Shown: positions 9,326 to 21,275, counted from the stretch's first letter. The stretch: DNA of 39,517 nt from Chara braunii (GCA_003427395.1 BFEA01000846.1:224792-264308), one strand, 5' to 3'. The notes: generated by a model from the sequence alone, not told the origin. Made by a program: numbers and translations.

Positions 9326-12300
9326 GACTCACGAAAAATCCCTCAGTAAAATCTCGAAATTCCGAAGTGCGATTTTGGTAACGAAATCCCGAATGTCGTA
9401 CGTATAAGACTTCGAAAATTGACTAAGCGAAATCTCGAAATCCGGAAGTGCGATTTCGGTAATGAAATCCCGAATAACGTGCGGATAAGACTCACAGAAA
9501 ACGACTAAGTAAAATCCCGAAATCCCAAAGTGCGATTTCGGTGACGAAATCCCAAATATCGTGTGGATAAGACTCGAAACGACTAAGTAAGATCCCCAAA
9601 TCTCGAAGTGCGATTTCGTTAACCGAATCCCGAATGTCGTGCGGATAAGTCTTCGAAAAAACGACCAAGTAAAATTCTGAAATCCCGAAGTGCAATTTCG
9701 ATGACGAAATCCCGAACGCATGTGTGGATATGACTTTGAAAACCGACTAAGTAAAATTCCGAAATCCCGAAGTGCGATTTCGGTAACAAGATCCCGAACG
9801 CCGTGCGGATATGACTTCTAAAAACAACCTGGTAAAATCCCGAAATCCCGAAGTGCGATTTCGGTGACGAAATCCCGAACGACATGCGGATAAGACTCAC
9901 AAAAAATGACTAAGTAAAGTGCGATTTCGGTGACGAAATCCCGAATGCCGTGCGGATATGTCTTCGAAAAAACAACTAAGTAAAATCTCAAATCCCAAAG
10001 TGCGATTTCGGTGATGAAATCCCGAACGCATGTGCGGATATGACTTCGAAAACCGACCAAGTAAATCCCGAAATCCCGAAGTGCGATTTCAGTAACGAAA
10101 TCCCGAACGCCTTGCGAATATGATTTTCAAAAACGACCTAGTAAAATCCCGAAATCCCGAAGTGTGATTTCGGTGACGAAATCCCGAACGCCATGCGGAT
10201 AAGTCTCCCGAAAAATGAAACCCTGAAGTGCGAATTCGGTGACGAAATCCTGAATGCCGTGCGGATAAGACTCACGAAAAACGCCTAAGTAAAATCCCGA
10301 AATCCCGAAGTGCGATTTCGGTGACGAAATCCCGAACGCATGTGCAGATATGATTTTGAAAACCAACTAAGTAAAATCCCGAAATTCCGAAGTGCAATTT
10401 CGGTAACGAAATCCCGAACGTCGTGCGGATATAACTTCCAAAAACAACCTCGTAAGATCCCGAAATCCCCAGTTGCGATTTCGGTGACGAAATCCCGAAC
10501 GCCATGCGGATCAGACTCACGAAAAATGACCAAGTAAAATCCTGAAACCCCGAAGTGCGATTTCAGTGACGAAATCGCGAATGTCGTGCGGATAAAACTC
10601 ACGAAAAACGCCTAAGTAAAATCTCGACATCTCGAAGTGCGATTTCGGTATCGAAATCCCGAATGTCGTATGGATAAAACTTCGAAAAACGACTAAGCGA
10701 AATCCCGAAGTCCGGAAGTACGATTTCGGTAACGAAATCCCGAACAATGTGCGGATAAGACTCCCGAAAAACGACAAAGTAAAATCCCCAAATCCCGAAC
10801 TGCGATTTCGGTGACGAAATTCGGAATGTCGTGTGGATAAAACTCGAAAATGACTAAGTGAGATCCCAAAATCCCGAAGTGCGATTTCGGTAACCAAATC
10901 CCAAATGTCGTGCGGATATGTCTTCGAAAAAACGACTTAGTAAAATCGAAGTGTGATTTCGGTGACGAAATCCCGAACGGATGTGCAGATAGGACTTCTA
11001 AAACCGACTAAGTAAAATCTCGATATCCCAAAGTGTGATTTCGGTAACGAAATCCCGAACGTCGTGAGGATATGACTTCCAAAAACAAACTGGTAAAATC
11101 CCAAAATGCGATTTCGGTGATGAAATCCCGAATGCCATTTAGATAAGACTCACAAAAAATGACTAAGTAAAATCCCGAAACCATGAAGTGCGACTTTGGT
11201 GACGAAATTTCAAATGCCGTGCGGATAAGACTCACGAAAAACGCCTAAGTAAAATCTCAAAATCTCGAAGTGCGATTTCGGTATCAAAATCCCGATGCCG
11301 TACGGATAAGACATCGAAAAACCAATAAGCGAAATCTTGAAATCCGGAAGTGCGATTTCAGTAACGAAATCCCGAACAACGTGCGGATAAGACTCACGAA
11401 AAACGACTAAGTAAAATCCCGAAATCCCGAAGTGCGATTTCTGTGACGAAATCCCGAATGTCGTGCGGATAAGACTCAAAAACAACTAAGTGAGATCCCG
11501 AAATCCTGAATTGCGATTTCAGTAACCAAATCCCGAAAGTCGTGCAGATATGTCCTCGAAAAAACGACCAAGTAAAATCCCGAAATCCCGAAGTGTGATT
11601 TCGGTGATGAAATCCCGAACTCATGCACGGATACGACCTCAAAAACCGACCAAGTAAAATCCCGAAATCCCGAAGTGCGATTTCCGTAACGAAATTCCGA
11701 ACGCCGTGCGGATATGACTTCCAGAAACAACCTAGTAAAATCCCAGAATCCCTAATTGCGATTTCGGTGATGAAATTCCGAACGCCATGCAGATAAGACT
11801 CACGAAAAACGCCCAAGTAAAATCTCGAAATCCCGAAGTGCGATTTCAGTAACGAAATTTTGAATGTCGTACGGATAAAACTTTGAAAAACGACTAAGCG
11901 AAATCCCGAAATCCGGAAGTGCGATTTCGGTAACGAAATTCCGAACAACGTGCGGATAAGACTCACGAAAAACGACTAAGTAAAATCCCAAAATCCCGAA
12001 GTGCGATTTCGGTGACGAAATCCCGAACGCATGTGCGGATATGACTTCGCAAACCGACTAAGTAAAATCCCGAAATCCCGAAGTGCAATTTCGGTAACGA
12101 AATTCCGAACGCCATGCGGATATGAATTCCAAAAACAACCTGGTAAAATCCCGAAATCCCGAAGTGCGATTTTGGTGACGAAATCCCGAACGACATGCGG
12201 AGACTCACGAAAAATGACCAAGTAAAGTATCGAAACCCCTAAGTGCGATTTCGGTGACGAAATCCCGAATGTCGTGCGGATATGTCTTTGAAAAAACGAT

Positions 12301-14974
12301 AAACTAAAATCCCAAAATCCCGAAGTGCGATTTCGTCGATGAAATCCCAAACGCATGTGTGGAGATAACTTCCAAAACCGACCAAGTAAAATCCCGAAAT
12401 CCCGAAGTGCGATTTCAGTAACGAAATCCCGAACGCCGTGCGGATATGAGTTTCAAAAACGACCTAGTAAAATTCCCGAAATCCCGAAGTGCGATTTCGG
12501 TGACGAAATCCCGAACGCCATGCGGATAAGACTCCCAAAAAATGAAACCCTAAAGTGAGCTTTCGGTGACGAAATCCCGAATGCCGTGCGGATAAGACTC
12601 ACGAAAAACGCCTAAGTAAAAACCCAAAATCCCGAAGTGCAATTTCGGTGACGAAATCCCGAACGCATGTGCGGATATAACTTTGAAAACCGGCGAAGTA
12701 AACTCCCGAAATCCGGAAGTGCGATTTCGGTAACGAAATCCCGAACGCCGTGCGGATATGACTTCCAAAAACAACCTCGTAAAATCCCGAAATCCCCAAG
12801 TGCGATCTCGGTGACGAAATCCCGAACGCCATGCGGATAAGACTCACGAAAAAATGACTAAGTAAAATCCCGAAACTCCGAAGTGCGATTTCGATGACGA
12901 AATCCGGAATGTCGTGCGGATAAGACTCACGAAAAACGCCTAAGTAAAATCCCGAAACCCCGAAGTGCGATTTCGGTGACGAAATCCGGAATCCCGTGCG
13001 GATAAGATTCACGGAAAACGCCCAAGTAAAATCTCGAAATCTCGAAGTGCGATTTCGGTAACGAAATCCCGAATGTCGTACGAATAAGACTTTGAAAAAC
13101 AACTAAGCGAAATCCCGAAATCCGGGAGTGCGATTTCGGTAACGAAATTCCGAACAACGTGCGGATAAAGCTCACAAAAAAAGACTAAGTAAAATCCCGA
13201 AATCCTGAAGTGCAATTTCGGTAACGAAATCCAGAACACCGTGCAGATATGACTTCCAAAAACGACCTGGTGAAATCCCGAAATCTCGAAGTGCGATTTC
13301 AGTGACGAAAGCACGAACGTCATGCAGATGAGACTCACGAAAAACGCCTAAGTAAAATCCCGAAATCCCGAAGTGCGATTTTGGAGACAAAATCCCGCAC
13401 GCATGTTCGGATATGACTTCGAAAACCGACTATTTAAAATCTCAAAATCCGGAAGTGCGATTTCGGTAACGAAATCCCAAACGTCGTGCGGATATGACTT
13501 CGAAAAACAACCTCGTAAAATCCGAAAATCCTGAAGTGCGATTTCAGTGACGAAATCCCGAACGACATCTGGATAAGACTCACGAAAAATAACTATGTAA
13601 AATCCCGAAACCCCGAAGTGCGATTTCGGTGACGAAATCCCGAATGTCGTGCAGATATGTCTTCAAAAAAACGACCAAGTAAAATCATGAAATCTCGAAG
13701 TGTGATTTCGGTGACGAAATCCCGAACGCATGTGCGGATATGACTTCGAAAACCGACTAACTAAAATACCGAAATCCTGAAGCGTGATTTCGGTAACGTA
13801 ATCCCGAACGCCGTGCGGATATGACTTCCAAAAACGACCTAGTAAAATCCCGAAATACCGAAGTGCGATTTCGGTGACCAATTCCCGAACGCCATGCGGA
13901 TAAGACTCACGAAAAATGACTCAGTAAAATCCCAAAACCCCGAAGTGCGATTTCGGTGACGAAATCCCGAATGCCGTGTGGATAAGACTCACGAAAAACG
14001 CCTAAGTAAAATCTCGAAATCCCGAATGTCGTACCGATAAGACTTCGAAAAACGACTAAGAGAAATACCGAAATCCGGAAGTGCGATTTCGGTCACGAAA
14101 TTTCGAACAACGTGAGGATAACACTCACGAAAAACAACAAAGCAAAATCTTGAAATCCCGAAGTGCGATTTCGGTGAAGAAATCCTGAATGTCGTGCGGA
14201 TAAGACTCGAGAACGACTAAGTAAGATCCCGAAATTCCAAAGTGCGATTTCGGTAACCGAATCCCGAATGTCGTGCAGATATGTCTTCGAAAAATCAACC
14301 AAGTAAAATCCCGAAATTCCGAAGTGTGATTTCGGTGACGAAATCCCGAAGTGTGATTTCGGTGACGAAATCCCAAACGCATACGCGGATATGACTTCGA
14401 AAACCGACTAAGTAAAATCTTGAAATCACGAAGTGCTATTTCGATAACGAAATCTCGAACGTCGTGCGGATATAACTTCCAAGAACGACCTGTTAAAATC
14501 CCGAAATCCCGAACGCCAACCCGAAACCCCGAAATGTGATTTCGGTGACGATATCCCAAACGCATTTGTGGATATGACTTCGAAAACCGACTGTTTAAAA
14601 TCCCGAAATCCCGAAGTGCGATTTCGGTAACGAAATCCCGAACGCCGTACGGATATGACTTCCAAAAACAGCTTGGTAAAATTCCGAAATCCCGAAGTGC
14701 GATTTCGGTGATGAAATCCCGAAGGACATGCGGATAAGACGCACGAAAAATGACTAAGTAAAATCCAGAAACCCCGAAGTGCGATTTCGGTGACCAAATC
14801 CCGAATGTCGTGCAGATATGTCTTTGAAAAAACGACTAAGTAAAATCCTGAAATCCCGAAGTGTGATTTCAGTGACGAAATCCCAAACGCATGGGCGGAT
14901 ATGACTTCGAAAACCGACTAAGTAAAATACCGAAATCCCGAAGTGCGATTTCGGTAACGAAATTCCGAACGCCA
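9326..14974. repeat. Tandem satellite array, about 81-bp monomers, first block
   Basis: About 70 head-to-tail monomers of 78-82 bp. The invariant core is GAAGTGCGATTTCGGT, then a GAAATCCCGAA block, a variable segment, and CGGATAAGACTCACG-like and AAGTAAAATCCCG-like blocks. Spacings between successive cores at the left end are 81, 82, 78, 82, 82 and 81 bp. Each monomer carries the dyad GATTTCGGTNACGAAATC. Monomers fall into eight recurring variants in a fixed order (see the higher-order repeat). Reverse-strand translations are open for up to 190 residues only because 81 bp equals 27 codons. They are not genes. Confidence 0.95.
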
Positions 14975-14981
14975 TGCGGAC

Positions 14982-15395
14982 CATAAGCGGTTAACAGGGG
15001 CCCCCACTTTTCGGCCCTAGGTAATGATGAATGATCTTGAATGATCCTGAATTTAGGGTTTTTTGTGTTTTTTTGGATTTTTTTTTTTGCCTGTTTTTTT
15101 ATTTGGACAAGTTTTCTGTGTGTCAAATTTGATAAAATTTGGAGTATTAGAATTTGTGTTGTGAAAAGTGGTGAAAATTGTGAAAATTTGATGGCAGTTT
15201 TTTTGTGAAAATTTCATGAAAATGCATTTTTGGCTTGCTGTTTTATATGATTTTAATTTTTATTTTTTTGTTTTGTTTTTATGATATGTTAGTAAGAACT
15301 GCACTCTATACATCGGTATAAAGTTTGCTTAAAATGGCCTTACGGTTTTCTTATAAATTGAGGTGAAAAATGGGGGGCCGGTTAACCTTTTCTCG
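14982..15395. mobile_element. 414-bp AT-rich inverted-repeat element inserted in the satellite
   Basis: A non-satellite block interrupts the array. Its ends are inverted: left GGTTAACAGGGGCCCCCA (from 14989), right TGGGGGGCCGGTTAACC (ending 15387). The interior is AT-rich with T runs and has no ORF. TGCGGAC flanks both sides (14975-14981 and 15396-15402), whereas the monomer consensus is TGCGGAT, so this may be a 7-bp target duplication. This suits a non-autonomous DNA transposon (MITE). The superfamily is uncertain. The embedded TTAA could suggest a piggyBac-type target, but satellite does not resume at the TTAA. Confidence 0.6.
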
Positions 15396-15402
15396 TGCGG
15401 AC

Positions 15403-17672
15403 ATGACTTCCAAAAATGACCGAAGTGCGATTTCGGTAACGAAATCCCGAACGCCATGCGAACAAGATTCACGAAAAATGACTAAGTAAAATCCCGAAAC
15501 CCCGAAGTGCTATTTCGGTGACGAAATCCCGAATGCTGTGCGGATAAGACTCACGAAAAACGCCTAAGTAAACTCTTGAAATCCCGAAGTGCGATTTCGG
15601 TAACGAAATCCCGAACGCCGTGCGGATATGACTTCCAAAAACGACCTGGTAAAATCCCGAAATCCTGAAGCGCGATTTCGGTGATGAAATCCCGAACGCC
15701 ATGCGGATAAGACTCACGAAAAATGACCAAGTAAAATCCCGAAACCCCGAAGTGCGATTTCGGTGACGAAATTCCGAATGCCGTGCGGATAAGACTTACG
15801 AAAAATGCCTAAATAAAATCTTGAAATTCGAAAGTGCGATTTCAGTAAAGAAATTCCGAATGTCGTACGGATAAAATTCGAAAAACGACTAAGCGAAAAC
15901 CCGAAATCCGGAAGTGCGATTTCGGTAACGAAATTCCGAACAACGTGCGGATAAGACTCACGATAAACGACTAAGTAAAATCCCGAAATCCCGAAGTGCG
16001 ATTTCGGTGACGAAATCCCGAATGTTGTGCGGATAAGACTCGAAAACGACTACGTAAGATCCCAAAATCCGGAAGTGCGATTTCGGTAACCAAATCCCGA
16101 ATGTCGTGTTGATATGTCTTCGAAAAAACGACTAAGTAAAATCCCGAAATCGCAAAGTGTGATTTTGGTGATGAAATCCCGAACGCATATGGGGATATGA
16201 CTTTGAAAACCGAATCCCGAAATCCCAAAGTGCGATTTCGGTATCAAAATCTCGAACGCCGTGCGGATATGACTTCCAAAAACAACCTGGTAAAATCCCG
16301 AAATCCCGAAGTGCGATTTCGGTGACGAAATCCCGAACGCCATGCAGATAAGACTCACGAAAAATGACTAAGTAAAATCCCGAAACCCCGAAGTGCGATT
16401 TCGATGATGAAATCCCGAATGTTGTGCGGATAAGACTCACGAAAAACGCCAAAGTAAAATCTTCAAATCCCGAACTGCGATTTCGGTAACGAAATCCCGA
16501 ATGTCGTATGGATAACACTTCGAAAAACTACTAAGCGAAATCCCGAAATCCGGAAGTGCGATTTCGGTAACGAAATTCCGAACAACGTGCGGATAAGGCT
16601 CATGAAAAACGACCAAGTAAAATCCCGAAATCCCGAAGTGCGATTTCGGTGACGAAATCCCAAATGTCGTGCGGATAAGACTCGAAAACGACTAAGTAAG
16701 ATCCCGAAATCCCGAAGTGCGATTTCGGTGACCAAATCCCAAATGTCGTGTGGATATGTCTTCAAAAAAACGACAAAGTAAGATCCTGAAATCCCGAAGT
16801 GCGATTTCTGTGACGAAATCCCGAACGCTTGTGCGGATATGACTTTGAAAACCGACTAAGTAAAATCCTGAAATTCCGAAGTGCAATTTCGGTAACGATA
16901 TCCCGAACGCCGTGGAGATATGACTTCCAAAAACAACCTGGTAAGATCCCGAAATCCCGAAGTGCGATTTCGGTGACGAAATCCCGAACGCCATGCAGAT
17001 GAGACTCACGAAAAACGCCTAAGTAAAATCTCGAAATCCCGAAGTATGATTTCGATGACGAAATCCTGAACGCATATGCGGATATGACTTCGAAAACCGA
17101 CTAAGTAAAATACCGAAATCCCGAAGTGCGATTTCGGTAATGAAATTCCGAACGTCGTGCGCATATGACTTCCAAAAACGACCTAGTAAAATCCCGAAGT
17201 ACCGAAGTGCGATTTCGGTGACGAAATCCCGAATGCATGTGCGAATATGACTTCGAAAACCGACTAAGTAAAATCGTGAAATCCCGAAGTGCGTTTTCGG
17301 TGACGAAATTCCGAATGCATGTGCGGATATGACTTCGAAAACCGACTAAGTAAAATCATGAAATCCCGAAGTGCGATTTCAGTAACGAAATCCCGAACGT
17401 CGTGCGGATATGACTTCCAAAAACGACATGGTAAAATCCCGAAATCCAGAAGTGCGATTTCGGTGATGAAATCCCGAATGCCATGGGGATAAGACTCACG
17501 AAAAATTACCAAGTAAAATCTCGAAAGACCCAAGTGCGATTTCGGTGACGAAATCCCGAATGTCGTGAGGATATGTCTTCGAAAAAACGACTAAGTAAAA
17601 TCCCGAAATCCCGAAGTGCAATTTCGGTAACGAAATCCCGAACCGTACGTGCGGATACGACTTTGAGACTTA
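15403..17672. repeat. Tandem satellite array, second block after the inserted element
   Basis: The same monomers resume after the 414-bp insertion and continue to about 17672, where the pattern decays over the last unit and then disappears. About 28 monomers are present. This block holds the cleanest higher-order repeat unit (about 15835-16480). Confidence 0.95.
15835..16480. repeat. Eight-monomer higher-order repeat unit of about 645 bp
   Basis: Variants are recognised by the segment after CCCGAA. They are: 1 TGTCGTACGG with AAGCGAAA and CCGG; 2 CAACGTGCGG; 3 the short form with GACTCGAAAACGAC; 4 CAAATCCC with TATGTCTTCG; 5 CGCATGTG with AAAACCGAC; 6 CGCCGTGCGG with ACTTCCAAAAAC; 7 CGCCATGCGG with AAACCCC; 8 TGCCGTGCGG with ACGCC. 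The order 1-2-3-4-5-6-7-8-1 is complete in this unit. Variant 1 recurs at about 9421, 10691, 11323, 11892, 13101, 14053, 15883 and 16530, that is, at roughly one or two multiples of 640 bp, with some shortened units. Confidence 0.8.
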
Positions 17673-17778
17673 GTTGTTATCCTGAAATCACATTTCAGGT
17701 TTTTAAAATACGATTTCAGTAACACAAAGGACGAATTCGGGTTCCAAAACCACGAATTCACTATTTTTTCGTTATCAA

Positions 17779-18192
17779 GCTTCGGTATCCCTTTCGGCGA
17801 AATTTTGGGGTCCCATTGACCACGAGTGCAATGAGCAGGTGTACCAGCTCGGGAAATTGTTTGGCATCCTAACTCATACACCAAAACGATTTATGAAAGA
17901 GGTAAGAAATGTGACGAAGGAGTTAAATGTTCTTGCGAGCATAAATAAAGAACATGACAAAAAACTAAATAAGACTGTGATTGCATTGGTGGAATCTTTG
18001 AATCGCCAATGCCTTACATGTCATCGTACATATTAGGCACGATTGAACTGCACGAGGATAAATAAAATCTCGGTTATTAAACTGAAATGTGATGGGAACA
18101 CAAACATTTATCCCGATGACGATATTCAGGTCAATGAGCATGATGGATTTGCGAAGGAAGAAAGGAGGAAGCGACTTCGCGAATTGGTATAG
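17779..18192 (+). pseudogene. Unrecognised lysine-rich coding remnant with one stop
   Basis: One frame stays open for about 137 codons from the satellite edge, broken only by a TAG at 18034-18036, and ends at TAG 18190-18192. The first part includes ECNEQVYQLGKLFGIL and then a charged helical stretch ending in CLTCH. After the stop the same frame continues with an acidic segment (YPDDDIQVNEHDGF) and a basic end (KEERRKRLREL). The amino-acid mix looks like real protein, unlike its surroundings. I do not recognise the family. It could be a gene fragment or part of a decayed element. Confidence 0.4.
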
Positions 18193-20372
18193 GGAGATAA
18201 ATAGGGGGGTATTTCATGGTTGTTGAATTCACAATTCACATAAATAAAAGTAACAAGAGTGAAAGAGGAGGGAGGAGAAGAAGGAAGCGGAGGATGTAGA
18301 GTGAAAGAATGACGATAGTTGCAAAGGGAGAAATGAGTTATAAATAAAAGGGAGAAAATTGGTGTTCTAACTGTAAGCGCATGGTCTGATGTATTGTTAG
18401 ATAGGTCGATGAGTGCAGCTTCGTGGACAGGATGATGGAGAAGTAGGAGTGGATAGAGTGAGAGGGATAACGAGGGGTGAAGTGAGATGGCGGAAAGAAC
18501 GTATGATTTTACATTGTTTTCATTCCATTAATAATGTTGACACTTGAAAGCGTTTTATGATAAGACGACATGAATTCTATTTTTTTTTCTCTTATTTAAG
18601 GGTTTTGTTTTGTTTTTTTTTTTCTCTTTCTCTCTCTCTCTCTTCCTCTCTCTCTCTCTTCCTCTCTCTCTCTCTCTCTCCTGTTTTTACATTTATCTTT
18701 TTGACAACTATTTTTTGAATTGGAAGAAAATATTATTGTTATATACGAATAAAGGTTGCCTTAGTCGTTGGTTGGTATGTGTTGATGGTTATAGAGATGA
18801 TATTCATCTTGAGTTGCTAATATTTGTAAAATTTTGATTTTCAATATTATATGGTTTTCTGTGTTCATTCTTATAGTGTTCTGCTTATTCTTGAATAGCA
18901 ATCAAGTGAGTATCCCTTAAAATATAGACATGAGATAATATTCGAAAACGGTTAAGATGAGTAAAAAAAAAATAGAAAAAAAAAATGTAGGTATAAAGAT
19001 TGTGTGATGTCGTAATGAAAATTTTATGAATAATTCGAAAGGAAGAGTCTTAATAATAAGTAAAAAGATAACAATAAATTTAGGTCGTCTCCTAGTAAAC
19101 GGTATTGAAGAAAACCAAAGGATGTTTGAGAATAAACGAGGTACGTACGACTGTTTAATATGGGGCGATGAAAATACTAAGGCGCTTCTGTGAAGCAAAT
19201 TAAGACAATTAAGTATTATTGGAAGGGTTGGGTCACGCTATGTATTTTGAATGAATATTGGAGAAGGAACCAATGCGATAAGAAGGAATAAAGTTACCAA
19301 TAAACGTAACAATTTTTCCAAGGCACTCGTGCTATCCCGAATGACCTCCTCTCACCTTGCCCCGTTCCAAGAAGTTTTTTTCTCTAGCCCCTTTACTCCT
19401 ATGGCGTCAAAGTCGCCCTAGCAAAAGAGGAGAAGAAATGTGAGGTCGTCAACGATTTGCCGCACCTCCATCGCGAGGAACGACTTTTCCTTGAACTACA
19501 ACCTTCGAGACTGGTTGGGCAGAGGTGCGGCACGCCGCATAGACCCATTTATGGGGGGGGGAAAGGTTGTTGTGGAGGAGCCAATGCGTACTTCTGAGAT
19601 CCGAACCTCGTGCTTGGGCGAGGAGAATGGGTACTGCAGACTACTTTGTAGCAATCGGGGTTCGGAAAGATCTGCGAAGACATTTTATTTTTTTCATATC
19701 TTTTGCGGACGGATGACTGGCCTAGGATACCTAAGGCTGGCCGCATGTAGAAGCCGCCTCGATTAAGATGAATTTGAGCCAAAAGAAGTTTCAATCTCAG
19801 TGAGAAATTTATACTAGCAGGAAAGTGAGCTCTGTCAGTGAATGACCAAGAGCAAACGTGGAAAAACGAGGTACGTATCACTCTATCGCATGAGGTCCTG
19901 AAAAGACTAAGGAGCGTATAAGATGACAAATCGAACATGAAAACTGAATGAGGTATATCAGCAAAGTAGGAGGTGGCTTAATTAACCTCAATAGGAGTCG
20001 AAAGAAGTTTCGATCTTAGATTAAACGTTTGCACAAACATTAAAATGGCGCGGTACGTCTAAATTTATACAAATAAATAAATTTTGATCTCAATTAACGT
20101 TGATTAACCTCGATAAACGTACTAAAAAAAAAAAAAACGAACTGACCCCTTATTTTCTTTGATCTTTTGTGTTTTGTTTGTGTGGCAGTACGTTATCTTT
20201 GTTTTTTTTGTCTTTTTCTACTTGACACTATATTACTATTTTTCATATAATTGCATTTGTATATGGATGTTTTTAGGTGTATTATTTTCGTTCCGGTTTT
20301 TTATATGCATCTTATTCCTCTTATCCTCCACGATGTGCCCATGTACAAATACGTCTGTATGTGTTTATTAAT
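18193..20372. other. AT-rich intergenic stretch
   Basis: No convincing gene. It contains a (CT)n microsatellite (18622-18681), several A or T runs, and an 11-bp perfect inverted repeat (TGCCGCACCTC at 19458-19468 with its complement at 19522-19532). Two loosely similar segments share AAGAAGTTTC(A/G)ATCT near 19777 and 20001 and AAACGAGGTACGTA near 19134 and 19866. The Helitron 5' end probably lies somewhere here, but I could not place it. Confidence 0.5.
18622..18681. repeat. (CT)n microsatellite
   Basis: An imperfect CT/TTCC repeat of about 60 bp within T-rich sequence. Confidence 0.9.
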
Positions 20373-21275
20373 ATGGCAGAGGACCGCGGTCCACGTGACG
20401 GTTCAACCAACAGTAATGTATCCACTGTTCAAACCTTCTCTTCACCTGCGGATAGGTCCTTGCATGTTCAGTGGAAGCGTCGCAAACACCTTCGACGTTG
20501 TAAAAAAGTTGTTAAGGATTCTTTGCTATCTTCGTCGATAGTATCAGAGTGTACTGGATGTACTTTCGTTGTTCGAGGTCAAGTCGTTTTTTCTTCATTA
20601 GACCGCTCTTCTTCCTTATCCAACCATGGATTGGGATTGCATACATGTTCAAATATTACTCTTTGTCGTTCTACAAGTGAGACATCAATGTCATCACAAT
20701 ACGAACACCACAAACGTGGACCACCACCTTCCCAAAGTCGTCGAACGTGGAGGTCTTTACAACAGGCAGTAGTTGCTGAAGGTGAGGCAATTGTTCTTAG
20801 GAGAGATAAACAACAGATGGTAACACAAGATGATGGTCCTGATTGTTCTACAGAAGAACAATGTAGTGATAGGTCTTTATTGTTTCGACAACCAATTTCA
20901 TCAATGGATGATTTCACAAGCCTTGTGTTTTTCAAAAGAATGAGTCAAGGAAATATTAATGCTGCGGATCGAATTAGTTTTCATGAAAATCTCTGTTTCA
21001 CGTTGCAAAGTGAACGTCCAGTTAAAATTCGTGTGGATGCTACAATAAGCGCAGATTCCGTTTCGATGGTTCAAATATTTGTTTTACTCGATAGTTTTTT
21101 CTCATACAAGGCACATGTGCAGAATTATTCATCGTCGACATTGACAACCAACGTCCGACAAAGATGTGTGGAGAGTAACCTTTGTCCTCCGTTGACTGAT
21201 GTTCAAGCAAATTCATCTTCTGCTGCCACGACCCAACCGAATTCACCGAACGCATTGATTGGAAAGTTTTATTGA
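20373..21275 (+). CDS. Unrecognised N-terminal ORF of the Helitron region
   Basis: An open frame of 301 codons from ATG 20373 (MAEDRGPRDG) to 21275, the longest intact frame in the Helitron region. It is Ser/Thr- and Cys-rich with a basic patch (WKRRKHLRRCKK) near residue 35 and a CTGC motif near residue 60. I see no known domain. It precedes the Rep-helicase remains on the same strand and could be an element-encoded accessory or N-terminal extension, or a captured host fragment. Upstream in-frame codons exist, but this ATG follows a pyrimidine-rich AT tract and is the first plausible start. Confidence 0.4.
   Translation: MAEDRGPRDGSTNSNVSTVQTFSSPADRSLHVQWKRRKHLRRCKKVVKDSLLSSSIVSECTGCTFVVRGQVVFSSLDRSSSLSNHGLGLHTCSNITLCRSTSETSMSSQYEHHKRGPPPSQSRRTWRSLQQAVVAEGEAIVLRRDKQQMVTQDDGPDCSTEEQCSDRSLLFRQPISSMDDFTSLVFFKRMSQGNINAADRISFHENLCFTLQSERPVKIRVDATISADSVSMVQIFVLLDSFFSYKAHVQNYSSSTLTTNVRQRCVESNLCPPLTDVQANSSSAATTQPNSPNALIGKFY

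Noticed and set aside
14989-15387. piggyBac insertion with TTAA target duplication
   Set aside because: TTAA is at both ends, but the bases outside it (GG on the left, CC on the right, then non-satellite) do not return to satellite. TTAA is therefore more likely part of the inverted repeat. It remains an alternative.
9329-17533. Dozens of minus-strand ORFs of 60-190 residues with repeated DFVTEIALRDFGILL-like units
   Set aside because: They are translations of the 81-bp satellite (27 codons per monomer). Starts and stops follow random indels in monomers, the frame changes freely, and no ORF spans the array.
9326-17672. CRISPR array
   Set aside because: The repeat units are contiguous and similar along their full length, with no unique spacers, and the context is eukaryotic.
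9326-17672. CENP-B box in the satellite
   Set aside because: TTCGGGATTTCGGG on the minus strand resembles TTCGNNNNANNCGGG, but the A position and the spacing of CGGG are wrong by one base.
19440-19766. 108-codon plus-strand ORF
   Set aside because: No recognisable motif, biased by an 11-bp inverted repeat and a G8 run, and it sits in AT-rich intergenic DNA. Treated as chance.
20277-20372. Upstream extension of the Helitron N-terminal ORF to 20277
   Set aside because: The extra 32 codons are encoded by an AT-rich tract with Tyr/Phe/Ser-rich translation typical of non-coding DNA. The ATG at 20373 is preferred.
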